In this document: one piece after another, positions 24,201-36,200 of the stretch | Numbering within the stretch: position 1 is the stretch's first letter | Layout of the letters: each line of letters opens with the position of its first letter | Assembly: GCA_964017235.1 (NCBI GenBank) | Contig: OZ024931.1 | Location: 125,747,530-125,811,529 of the forward strand | From: Sabellastarte sp. h YS-2021 | Taxonomy: Eukaryota > Annelida > Polychaeta > Sabellida > Sabellidae | Direction of reading: 5' to 3' | DNA: 64,000 nt | Notes under the pieces: model-generated | What the model was told of the DNA's origin: nothing | What the model saw: the letters and a program-made list of their open reading frames with translations, nothing else | Databases searched by the model: none | Position numbers and translations under genes: made by a program

Positions 24201-27200
24201 TCCTCACAAATGCTTGATGTGACTTTAACTGCTGAAAGGTACTTTTAGTGACAACTTTGACCTTTGTCCTGTTTTAGACAGATATATAATTAAGCATCCC
24301 TGAAAAAGGCGCTTATTTGTTTTTGCTTTAGTTTCCTCACCGCTGCATTATGGTCTCCCTTGAATATCTCCCTTATTATTGGAAGCTTTTTAACCATATT
24401 TCGCAGTTAAAGACCTTAGGTGTGGGAAAATTTTTCCACATGCTTAATTTTGACCTTTGATCTTTATCAAGGTCACATGATCAAAAAATAGTTTTTTTTG
24501 GGTACACCCGCCTGTCATCGCCACTCAGCAGAATCTACTGACCTGTAATTTTATACACATGTTTATACAGTAGACTCGATTCAGTGTTACTCGAATTTTA
24601 CTGTAATTCAAAGCAAGTTTGAAGTCCCAACAATTTACTGACAGATTCAGGTCATAGCTCAAACTTCGAATTTATAATTTATGTATTATTCGAACTTATA
24701 TTGAAGCCAGAAAAGGTGATTTTATATTAGTTTTTGAAGAGACAAGTCGAACCTGATACAAAGGTTTATTTAACAAGGGATTAGGGAGGGACTAATAGCC
24801 ATTCATTCAATGGCAGTGACAATCGGGGGATTACTTTGGTGCAGACAGACACAAATAAATCACTCTAGAGGGCTGACACCTATTGTTTACATGTGTATTG
24901 AATTATCTGAATACCTTAAGATTTCAAAAAACACAGTAAGTTGTCTCCAATTCAATTGTTATAGACATGCTTTTACACAGCATGGGCGCAACCGTGTTCA
25001 GATTTACCCCCTGACCTCCCCTTATGGGTCAAACTGGGGTCATAAAATAGTTGATTTTGTGTTTTTACCCTATATCTTCTTTATTCTTGCTTTTAGAGCC
25101 TTAGAATGTATTCAGTGGTATTGGGAAACCTTATGTGAAGAGTCTAGATCGCTGTTCAAATTTACCCCCGACCCCCCTTATGGGTCAAACTGGGGTCATA
25201 AATAGCCGATTTCGTGTTTTTACCTTATATCTTCTTTATTCTTGCTTTAAGAGCCTTAGAATGTATTCAGTGGTATTGGGAAACCTTATGTGAAGAGTCT
25301 AGATCACTGGTCAAATTTACCCCCTGACCCCCTTATGGGTCAAACTGGGGCCATAAAATAGCCGATTTTGTGGGGTTTTTTTGCCTTATATCTCCTTTAT
25401 TCTTGCTTTTAGAGCTTTAGCATGTATTAAGAGGTATTGGAAAACCATATATGGAGAGTCTATATAGCCAATCAGATTTACCCCCTGACCCCACTTTATG
25501 GGTCAAACAGGGGTCATAAAATAGATTTAATCCTTTCGCCTTATATCTCCTTTATTATTGCTTTTAGAGCTTTAAAATGGTTTTCATATAAGGAGACTGT
25601 AGATAGCCAGTCAGATTTACCCCCTGATGCCCTCTTATGGGTCAAACTGGGGTCATAAAATAGCAGATTTTGTGTTTTTGCCTTATATCTCCTTTAAAAC
25701 TACTCTTCTTACAAACTAAAGCATTTATTAAATTAACTTTTCACAATTTATGACCATAGAAACAAAATAAAGCTTAAATTTTTCTTTCATGTTAATGCAT
25801 AAACCTCCACATTGTCTGCTTAACTTTCACTTCTTCTCTCAGCGCTGCATGTTTTTATTTTCAAAAACCTTTTTCTACTTTATATTAAATTGCATTTAAC
25901 CTTTGGGGACACTTTATTTTTGTTAGCAAAAACATTTTTCTAGTTCTAATTCTGATTGGACTTTTTTTGACTAATATAAACTTTACTTGAAACACACCTT
26001 TTCTAACTCCCCAAGCCAAGGTTTCAGATCAATTCATTGTTCTGTTGTTTCATGACTTTATCCAAGCATTGTATTATCTAAGAATTGTGAACCAGTTTTT
26101 TGCAGGCACGCAAATTTATGAACTCTCTTCCACTCTCCCAAAATTTCAAACTGTGTTATACTACATTGTCTGTTCTATTTCAGAAAACCTTCTTTTTATA
26201 AAAATAAAATCAGTCACTCCTAACATGTAAGCTTACCTAATGTTTTGATATAGTGACTTACCTATTCAGGATGATGAGGAGAGGACAGCACAGGCTTTCA
26301 GAGGAGACTACTATGTGACTGGTGACCGGGCTTACAGGGACGAAGACGGTTACTTGTGGTTTGTTAGTAGGGCAGATGATGTCATCTTGTCAGCCGGGTA
26401 AGTCAGAGTTATAGGTTGAAACATTATACCTGGAGATCTTTTGTTTCAGTGTAAATGTGCATATAACTAGCTGCCTTCTGTCTGATGATCATACTGGGAC
26501 AGACAATCTGCCACTGCGGTGTAGTGGATAACAAACTGAACTAGAGGATCGCTCGCAAAAAAAAAAGATAATGTTTTTGCATAGCAAAAACAAAGCGTCC
26601 CGAAAAGGATATAAAGGTGAGTGCTAAAGTATTAAGAAAATGCTTCGTTTCTAGCCTTATACTGTTGTGGCAACCAAAGTCAGCGCAGTCTGCTCTATCT
26701 GGCACGGTTTTCAAGATATAAGCATTTTTGTGTTTTGCAAAAAATAAAAAAATTAAAAATGTCCGCTATATTTGGCGAGACAAAAATATTTTGAAAATTG
26801 GCATGGGTACTCTGCAGAGATACCCAGCAGGTCAAAAATTTTGTTGAGTTCGCTCCATATAGCACGGTTTTCGAGACATAAGCATTTTTGTGCTTTGCAA
26901 AAACTTTGAAAATTCAAAATGGCCACCAATTTTGGGGAGACAAAAATTTTTGTCAAGACCACTGCCGCGGTGTGTATCTCCTGCCGAGCATTAAAGCAGA
27001 AGAAATAGCTTTTCCGAGATATTCACAATTTTTCATTTTCCTGTGTGAAAGCTCTTCCAAAAGTAGGTGAATGAGTTATTTGAGAAAAATTGGCTATCTG
27101 CAATACTATTAAGAGATAATTCATATTTACTCATTTTGAGTAGGTGAATAATTATCTATGGGTCTGAAACTTCACCAAGTGAAAGCTCTCCCAAAAGTAG

Positions 27201-30200
27201 GTGAATGAGTATTTGATAAAAATTGGGTATCCGCAATACTTTTACAGATAATTAGCATTTACTCATTTTGAGTAGGTGAATAAATAGCTATGGGTCTGAA
27301 ACTTCAGAGTGAAAGCTCTCCCAAAAGTAGGTGAATGAGTTATTTGAGAAAAATTGGCTATCTGCAATACTTTTACAGATAATTCACATTTACTCATTTT
27401 GAGTAGGTGAATAATTAGCTATGGGTCTGAAACTTCACCAAGTGAAAGCTCTCCCAAAAGTAGGTGAATGAGTTATTTGAGAAAAATTGGCTATCTGCAA
27501 TACTTTTAGAGATAATTTGCATTTACTCATTTTGAGTAGGTGAGTAATTAGCTATGGGTCTGAAACTTCACCAAGTGAAAGCTCTCCCAAAAGTAGGTGA
27601 ATGAGTTATTTGAGAAAAATTGGCTATCTGCAATACTTTTAGAGATAATTCGCATTTACTCATTTTGAGTAGGTGAGTAATTAGCTATGGGTCTGAAACT
27701 TCACCAAGTGAAAGCTCTCCCAAAAGTAGGTGAATGATTAATTTGAGAAAAATTGGCTATCTGCAATACTTTTAGAGATAATTCGCATTTACTCATTTTG
27801 AGTAGGTGAGTAATTAGCTATGGGTCTGAAACTTCACCAAGTGAAAGCTCTCCCAAAAGTAGGTGAATGAGTTATTTGAGAAAAATTGGCTATCTGCAAT
27901 ACTTTTAGAGATAATTCGCATTTACTCATTTTGAGTAGGTGAGTAATTAGCTATGGGTCTGAAACTTCACAGAGTGAAAGCTCTCCCAAAAGTAGGTGAA
28001 TGAGTTATTTGAGAAAAATTGGCTATCTGCAATACTTTTAGAGATAATTCGCATTTACTCATTTTGAGTAGGTGAGTAATTAGCTATGGGTCTGAAACTT
28101 CACCAAGTGAAAGCTCTCCCAAAAGTAGGTGAATGAGTTATTTGAGAAAAATTGGCTATCTGCAATACTTTTAGAGATAATTCGCATTTACTCATTTTGA
28201 GTAGGTGAGTAATTAGCTATGGGTCTGAAACTTCACAGAGTGAAAGCTCTCCCAAAAGTAGGTGAATGAGTTATTTGAGAAAAATTGGCTATCTGCAATA
28301 CTTTTAGAGATAATTCGCATTTACTCATTTTGAGTAGGTGAGTAATTATGTCCACCCCCCTGGGGGGTGGATATATTATTTTTGCTTTTTTCGCCGTCCG
28401 ATGTCCGATGTCCGATGTCCGGCGTCCGGCGTCCGATGTCCGGCGTCACGCATGGTTTCCGCTCATTTAAAGGAAAAGTATTAGAGCTATTGTCACCAAA
28501 TTTGGTATGCAGGCTTATTGGGTCAGTAGCTTGCTTGGGATTGCTTTTGGCTGTTGTACCTCTTTTGCTTACTGAGTAATACTTAAGTACAGCTATTTTC
28601 AGTACCCATTGGTTTCCGTGCATTTAAGCCAAAATAATTAAAGATATTTTACTACAATTTTGAATACAAGATTGTTATGTCCATAGCTCGCTTGGTATTG
28701 CATTTGGGACTGATAGCTTTGTCAGTACATGAGTAATAGCCATTTAGGTACTTCATTGTGTATTTTCAGTACTACTTTTGAGTAATTTGCTTCTATCTCC
28801 TTAACCGTGCGAGATAGAGCGATTTCGGCAAAATTTTCGACCCGCAGGGTATCTGAGGAGTGTACTCTTTGCAATTTTCAAAAAATTTTCCCCTCCCCAA
28901 AAATGGCGGCCATTTTGAATTTTCGAATTTTTGCCAAAAATGGCAAAACACAAATTTGCTTCTATCTCCTTAACCGTGCGAGATAGAGCGATTTCGTCGA
29001 AATTTTCGACCCACAGGGTATCTAAGGAATGTAGTATTTGCAATTTTCCAAAAATTTTCCCCTCCCCAAAAATGGCGGCCATTTTGAATTTTCGAATTTT
29101 TGCCAAAAATGGCAAAACACAAATTTGCTTCTATCTCCTTAACCGTGCGAGATAGAGCGATTTCGTCGAAATTTTCGACCCACAGGGTATCTAAGGAATG
29201 TAATATTTGCAATTTTCAAAAAAATTTCCCCTCCCCAAAAATGGCGGCCATTTTGAATTTTCGAATTTTTGCCAAAAATGGCAAAACACAAATTTGCTTC
29301 TATCTCCTTAACCGTGCGAGATAGAGCGATTTCGGCAAAATTTTCGACCCACAGGGGATCTAAGGAATGCAATCTTTGCAATTTTCAAAAAATTTTCCCC
29401 TCCCCAAAAATGGCGGCCATTTTGAATTTTTGCCAAAAATGGCAAAACACTAATTTGCTTCTATCTCCTTAACCGTGCGAGATAGAGCGATTTCGGCAAA
29501 ATTTTCGACACACAGGGTATCTAAGCAATGCAATCTTTGCAATTTTCAAAATATTTTCCCCTCCCCAAAAATGGCGGCCATTTTGAATTTTTGCCAAAAA
29601 TGGCAAAACACAAATTTGCTTCTATCTCCTTAACCGTGCGAGATAGAGCGATTTCGTCGAAATTTTCGACCCACAGGGTATCTAAGGAATGTAATATTTG
29701 CAATTTTCAAAAAATTTTCCCCTCCCCAAAAATGGCGGCCATTTTGAATTTTCGAATTTTTGCCAAAAATGGCAAAACACAAATTTGCTTCTATCTCCTT
29801 AACCGTGCGAGATAGAGCGATTTCGTCGAAATTTTCGACCCACAGGGTATCTAAGGAATGTAATATTTGCAATTTTCAAAAAATTTTCCCCTCCCCAAAA
29901 ATGGCGGCCATTTTGAATTTTCGAATTTTTGCCAAAAATGGCAAAACACAAATTTGCTTCTATCTCCTTAACCGTGCGAGATAGAGCGATTTCGTCGAAA
30001 TTTTCGACCCACAGGGTATCTAAGGAATGCAATCTTTGCAATTTTCCAAAAATTTTCCCCTCCCCAAAAATGGCGGCCATTTTGAATTTTCGAATTTTTG
30101 CCAAAAATGGCAAAACACAAATTTGCTTCTATCTCCTTAACCGTGCGAGATAGAGCGATTTCGTCGAAATTTTCGACCCACAGGGTATCTAAGGAATGTA

Positions 30201-33200
30201 ATATTTGCAATTTTCAAAAAAATTTCCCCTCCCCAAAAATGGCGGCCATTTTGAATTTTCGAATTTTTGCCAAAAATGGCAAAACACAAATTTGCTTCTA
30301 TCTCCTTAACCGTGCGAGATAGAGCGATTTCGGCAAAATTTTCGACCCACAGGGGATCTAAGGAATGCAATCTTTGCAATTTTCCAAAAATTTTCCCCTC
30401 CCCAAAAATGGCGGCCATTTTGAATTTTCGAATTTTTGCCAAAAATGGCAAAACACTAATTTGCTTCTATCTCCTTAACCGTGCGAGATAGAGCGATTTC
30501 GGCAAAATTTTAGACGCACAGGGTATCTAAGCAATGCAATCTTTGCAATTTTCAAAATATTTTCCCCTCCCCAAAAATGGCGGCCATTTTGAATTTTCGA
30601 ATTTTTGCCAAAAATGGCAAAACACAAATTTGCTTCTATCTCCTTAACCGTGCGAGATAGAGCGATTTCGGCAAAATTTTAGACGCACAGGGTATCTAAG
30701 GAATGCAATCTTTGCAATTTTCAAAATATTTTCCCCTCCCCAAAAATGGCGGCCATTTTGAATTTTCGAATTTTTGCCAAAAATGGCAAAACACAAATTT
30801 GCTTCTATCTCCTTAACCGTGCGAGATAGAGCGATTTCGTCGAAATTTTCGACCCACAGGGTATCTAAGGAATGCAATCTTTGCAATTTTCCAAAAATTT
30901 TCCCCTCCCCAAAAATGGCGGCCATTTTGAATTTTCGAATTTTTGCCAAAAATGGCAAAACACAAATTTGCTTCTATCTCCTTAACCGTGCGAGATAGAG
31001 CGATTTCGTCGAAATTTTCAACCCACAGGGTATCTAAGGAATGCAATCTTTGCAATTTTCCAAAAATTTTCCCCTCCCCAAAAATGGCGGCCATTTTGAA
31101 TTTTCGAATTTTTGCCCAAAATGGCAAAACACAAATTTGCTTCTATCTCCTTAACCGTGCGAGATAGAGCGATTTCATCGAAATTTTCGACCCACAGGGT
31201 ATCTAAGGAATGTAATATTTGCAATTTTCAAAAAAATTTCCCCTCCCAAAAATGGCGGCCATTTTGAATTTTCGAATTTTTGCCAAAAATGGCAAAACAC
31301 AAATTTGCTTCTATCTCCTTAACCGTGCGAGATAGAGCGATTTCGGCAAAATTTTCGACACACAGGGTATCTAACCAATGCAATCTTTGCAATTTTCAAA
31401 ATATTTTCCCCTCCCCAAAAATGGCGGCCATTTTGAATTTTTGCCAAAAATGGCAAAACACAAATTTGCTTCTATCTCCTTAACCGTGCGAGATAGAGCG
31501 ATTTCGTCGAAATTTTCGACCCACAGGGTATCTAAGGAATGTAATATTTGCAATTTTCAAAAAATTTTCCCCTCCCCAAAAATGGCGGCCATTTTGAATT
31601 TTCGAATTTTTGCCAAAAATGGCAAAACACAAATTTGCTTCTATCTCCTTAACCGTGCGAGATAGAGCGATTTCGTCGAAATTTTCGACCCACAGGGTAT
31701 CTAAGGAATGTAATATTTGCAATTTTCAAAAAAATTTCCCCTCCCCAAAAATGGCGGCCATTTTGAATTTTCGAATTTTTGCCAAAAATGGCAAAACACA
31801 AATTTGCTTCTATCTCCTTAACCGTGCGAGATAGAGCGATTTCGTCGAAATTTTCGACCCACAGGGTATCTAAGGAATGTAATATTTGCAATTTTCAAAA
31901 AAATTTCCCCTCCCCAAAAATGGCGGCCATTTTGAATTTTCGAATTTTTGCCAAAAATGGCAAAACACAAATTTGCTTCTATCTCCTTAACCGTGCGAGA
32001 TAGAGCGATTTCGGCAAAATTTTCGACCCACAGGGGATCTAAGGAATGCAATCTTTGCAATTTTCCAAAAATTTTCCCCTCCCCAAAAATGGCGGCCATT
32101 TTGAATTTTCGAATTTTTGCCAAAAATGGCAAAACACTAATTTGCTTCTATCTCCTTAACCGTGCGAGATAGAGCGATTTCGGCAAAATTTTAGACGCAC
32201 AGGGTATCTAAGCAATGCAATCTTTGCAATTTTCAAAATATTTTCCCCTCCCCAAAAATGGCGGCCATTTTGAATTTTCGAATTTTTGCCAAAAATGGCA
32301 AAACACAAATTTGCTTCTATCTCCTTAACCGTGCGAGATAGAGCGATTTCGTCGAAATTTTCGACCCACAGGGTATCTAAGGAATGCAATCTTTGCAATT
32401 TTCAAAAAATTTTCCCCTCCCCAAAAATGGCGGCCATTTTGAATTTTCGAATTTTTGCCAAAAATGGCAAAACACTAATTTGCTTCTATCTCCTTAACCG
32501 TGCGAGATAGAGCGATTTCGGCAAAATTTTCGACGCACAGGGTATCTAAGCAATGCAATCTTTGCAATTTTCAAAATATTTTCCCCTCCCCAAAAATGGC
32601 GGCCATTTTGAATTTTCGAATTTTTGCCAAAAATGGCAAAACACAAATTTGCTTCTATCTCCTTAACCGTGCGAGATAGAGCGATTTCGTCGAAATTTTC
32701 GACCCACAGGGTATCTAAGGAATGTAATATTTGCAATTTTCAAAAAAATTTCCCCTCCCCAAAAATGGCGGCCATTTTGAATTTTCGAATTTTTGCCAAA
32801 AATGGCAAAACACAAATTTGCTTCTATCTCCTTAACCGTGCGAGATAGAGCGATTTCGGCAAAATTTTCGATCCACAGGGGATCTAAGGAATGCAATCTT
32901 TGCAATTTTCCAAAAATTTTCCCCTCCCCAAAAATGGCGGCCATTTTGAATTTTCGAATTTTTGCCAAAAATGGCAAAACACAAATTTGCTTCTATCTCC
33001 TTAACCGTGCGAGATAGAGCGATTTCGTCGAAATTTTCGACCCACAGGGTATCTAAGGAATGCAATCTTTGCAATTTTCAAAAAATTTTCCCCTCCCCAA
33101 AAATGGCGGCCATTTTGAATTTTCGAATTTTTGCCAAAAATGGCAAAACACAAATTTGCTTCTATCTCCTTAACCGTGCGAGATAGAGCGATTTCGTCGA

Positions 33201-36200
33201 AATTTTCGACCCACAGGGTATCTAAGGAATGCAATCTTTGCAATTTTCCAAAAATTTTCCCCTCCCCAAAAATGGCGGCCATTTTGAATTTTCGAATTTT
33301 TGCCAAAAATGGCAAAACACAAATTTGCTTCTATCTCCTTAACCGTGCCAGATAGAGTGATTTCGTCAAAATTTTCGACCCACAGGGTATCTGAGCATTG
33401 TACTCTTGGTAATTTCTAAAAAATTTTCCCCTCCCCTAAAATGGCGGCCATTTTGAATTTTCAAATTTTTGCCAAAAATGGCAAAACACAAATTTGCTTC
33501 TATCTCCTTAACCATGCGAGATAGAGCGATTTCGTCGAAATTTTCAACCCACAGGGTATCTAAGGAATGTAATCTTTGCAATTTTCAAAAAATTTTCCCC
33601 TCCCCAAAAATGGCAGCCATTTTGAATTTTCGAATTTTTGCCCAAAATGGAAAAACACAAACTGGCCTTAACCGTGCAAAATAGAGTTATTTTGTTGAAA
33701 TTTTCGACCCATAGGGTATCTAAGAAATGTACTCTTGGCAATTTTCAAAAAAATTTCCTTTTCCCAATAATGGCGGCCATTTTGAATTTTCAAATTTTTG
33801 CCAAAAATAGAAAAACAGGAATTGGCTTCTATCTTCTTAACCGTGCAAGATAGAGTGATTTCGTCAAAATTTTCAACCCAACCAATGCAAAAAGGCATGA
33901 AGCTGAAATAAATTACATCTACACTATCAAATATTTAAGCATCATTGATATATTTTACAAATGAAACAGGGTCTTGTAAGACTACTGTACAATTTGGGCA
34001 AAAGGTTCATGGGTGGACATTACACATGATAATGTGTGTTCTTCTATGCTATCCTGTTTCTATTCGCATCTACTATCAACAGGGCGGCCTATTTCTAGTT
34101 AGCTATGGGTCTGAAACTTCACCAAGTGAAAGCTCTCCCAAAAGTAGGTGAATGAGTTATTTGAGAAAAATTGGCTATCTGCAATACTTTTAGAGATAAT
34201 TCGCATTTACTCATTTTCAGTAGGTGAGTAATTAGCTATGGATCTGAAACTTCACCATGTGAAAGCTCTGCCAAAAGTAGGTGAAGGAGTTATTTGAGAA
34301 AAATTGGCTATCTGCAATACTTTTAGAGATAATTCGCATTTACTCATTTTGAGTAGGTGAGTAATTAGCTATGGGTCTGAAACTTCACAGAGTGAAAGCT
34401 CTCCCAAAAGTAGGTGAATGATTAATTTGACAAAAATTGGCTATCTGCAATACTTTTAGAGATAATTCGCATTTACTCATTTTGAGTAGGTGAGTAATTA
34501 GCTATGGGTCTGAAACTTCACCAAGTGAAAGCTCTCCCAAAAGTAGGTGAATGAGTTATTTGAGAAAAATTGGCTATCTGCAATACTTTTAGAGATAATT
34601 CGCATTTACTCATTTTGAGTAGGTGAGTAATTAGCTATGGGTCTGAAACTTCACCAAGTGAAAGCTCTCCCAAAAGTAGGTGAATGAGTTATTTGAGAAA
34701 AATTGGCTATCTGCAATACTTTTAAGAGATTATTCGCATTTACTCATTTTGAGTAGGTGAGTAATCATCTACGGGTCTGAAACTTCACCATGTGAAAGCT
34801 CTCCCAAAAGTACACGAATGAGTTATTTGATAAAAATTGGGTATCCGCAATAGTTTTTGAGATAATTAGCATTTACTCATTTTGAGTAAGTGAGTAATTA
34901 GCTACGGGTCTGAAACTTCACCAAGTGAAAGCTCTTCCAAAAGTAGGTGAATGAGTTATTTGAGAAAAATTGGCCATCTGCAATACTTTTAGAGGTAATT
35001 CGCATTTACTCTTTTTGAGCAGGTGAGCAATTAGCTATGGGTCTGAAACTTCACCAAGTGAAAGCTCTTTGGGATAGCTGCTCTGCAGAGATACCCTGAA
35101 GATAAAAAATTTCGTCGAAATCGCTCTATGTAGCACGGTTTTCGAAATATTAGCATTTTTGTGTTTTGCAATTTTTGCGCAAAAATTCGAAAATTCAAAA
35201 TGGCCGCCATTTTTGGCAAGACAAATTTTTTTTGAAAATTGGCATGGCTACTCTGCAGAGATACCCTGTGGGTCAAAAATTTCGTCGAAATCGCTCTATC
35301 TAGCACGGTTTTCGAGATATAAGTATTTTTGTGTTTTGCAATTTTGCGAAAAATTCGAAAATTCAAAATGGCCGCCATTTTTTGCGAGAAATTTTTTGTC
35401 TGAAAATTGGCATGGCTACTCTGCAGAGATACCCTGCAGGTCAAAAATTTCGTCGAAATCGCTCTATCTAGCACGGTTTTTGAGATATAAGCATTTTTGT
35501 GTTTTGCAATTTTTGCGAAAATTTCGAAAATTCAAAATGGCCGCCATTTTGGGCGAGACAAAATTTTTTTGAAAATTGGGAAAACTACTCCGCAGAGATA
35601 TCTTGCGGGTCAAAAATTTTGTCGAAATCGCTCTATCTAGCACGGTTTTTGAGATATAAGCATTTTTGTGTTTTGCAATTTTTGCGAAAATTTCGAAAAT
35701 TCAAAATGGCCGCCATTTTGGGCGAGATAAAATTTTTTTGAAAATTGGGAAAACTACTCCGCAGAGATACCCTGCGGATCAAAAATTTCGTCGAAATCGC
35801 TCTATCTAGCACGGTTTTCGAGATATAAGCATTTTTGTGTTTTCCTTATTTGGAAAATTCGTAATGATTAATTAATCATTAATTACTTGGCCATTTCTTG
35901 ACCAATCAATGCCAAAATCTAATGATTTCCAGATTTTAATAGAATGAATGTTTTTATTGCGTAAAATAGCCTTACCTTATCCTCACAAATGCTTACTTGG
36001 TTTTGTGGAGGCAAAACGCGGCGACCAACAAGAATATTTAAAAATTATTCTTGTTCGAGAGGTGAACCCCGTAGTTAGTGATAGGTGCGCATGCGCACAA
36101 CACATTGTCGGTTGGACTTTGTCGAGTGATCCTCATTCAATTTTTGGTCGTCGTGGAGGCTGCGCGTTCTTCTTTAGAAGGTCATCATGGCGGAGTCACA

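Larger units (their letters stand above)
28346..34098 (+). mobile_element. Helitron-like satellite-carrying element, copy 2 (nested)
   Basis: Nearly identical to 741..6700 but 207 bp shorter (three fewer 7-bp units, about one fewer 169-bp monomer and several monomers with a short deletion). It interrupts a 133-bp monomer. The satellite GAGTAATTAGCTATGGG becomes GAGTAA/element/TTAGCTATGGG, an exact insertion between A and T. The host satellite shows the empty site, so the boundaries are well supported. Confidence 0.8.
26541..35933 (-). mobile_element. Second Helitron-like satellite carrier (minus strand), with nested insertion
   Basis: Read on the minus strand it ends GCGAGCGATCCTCTAG followed by host T, with a perfect hairpin GTTTTTGC-TAT-GCAAAAAC ~30 nt before the end. 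This is the CTRR-plus-hairpin 3' end of Helitrons. The minus-strand 5' end is best placed at TCTGGAAATC (35933), preceded by host A, giving the canonical TC start. Inside are 169-bp-related units (26640..27035 and 35070..35845) and a 133-bp satellite (27043..35066), with a nested element at 28346..34098. The 3' end is confirmed by a second copy at 62240. The 5' end rests on one copy. No protein is encoded. Confidence 0.68.

Noticed and set aside
27043-28345. CRISPR-like regular repeat spacing
   Set aside because: Units are contiguous 133-bp monomers with no distinct spacers, in an intron of an animal gene.
28784-33880. Same short frames in satellite copy 2
   Set aside because: Same reason as copy 1; satellite by-product, not genes.
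35031-35572. 137- and 147-codon frames on opposite strands
   Set aside because: They lie in diverged ~170-bp satellite units; repetitive peptide with no domain.
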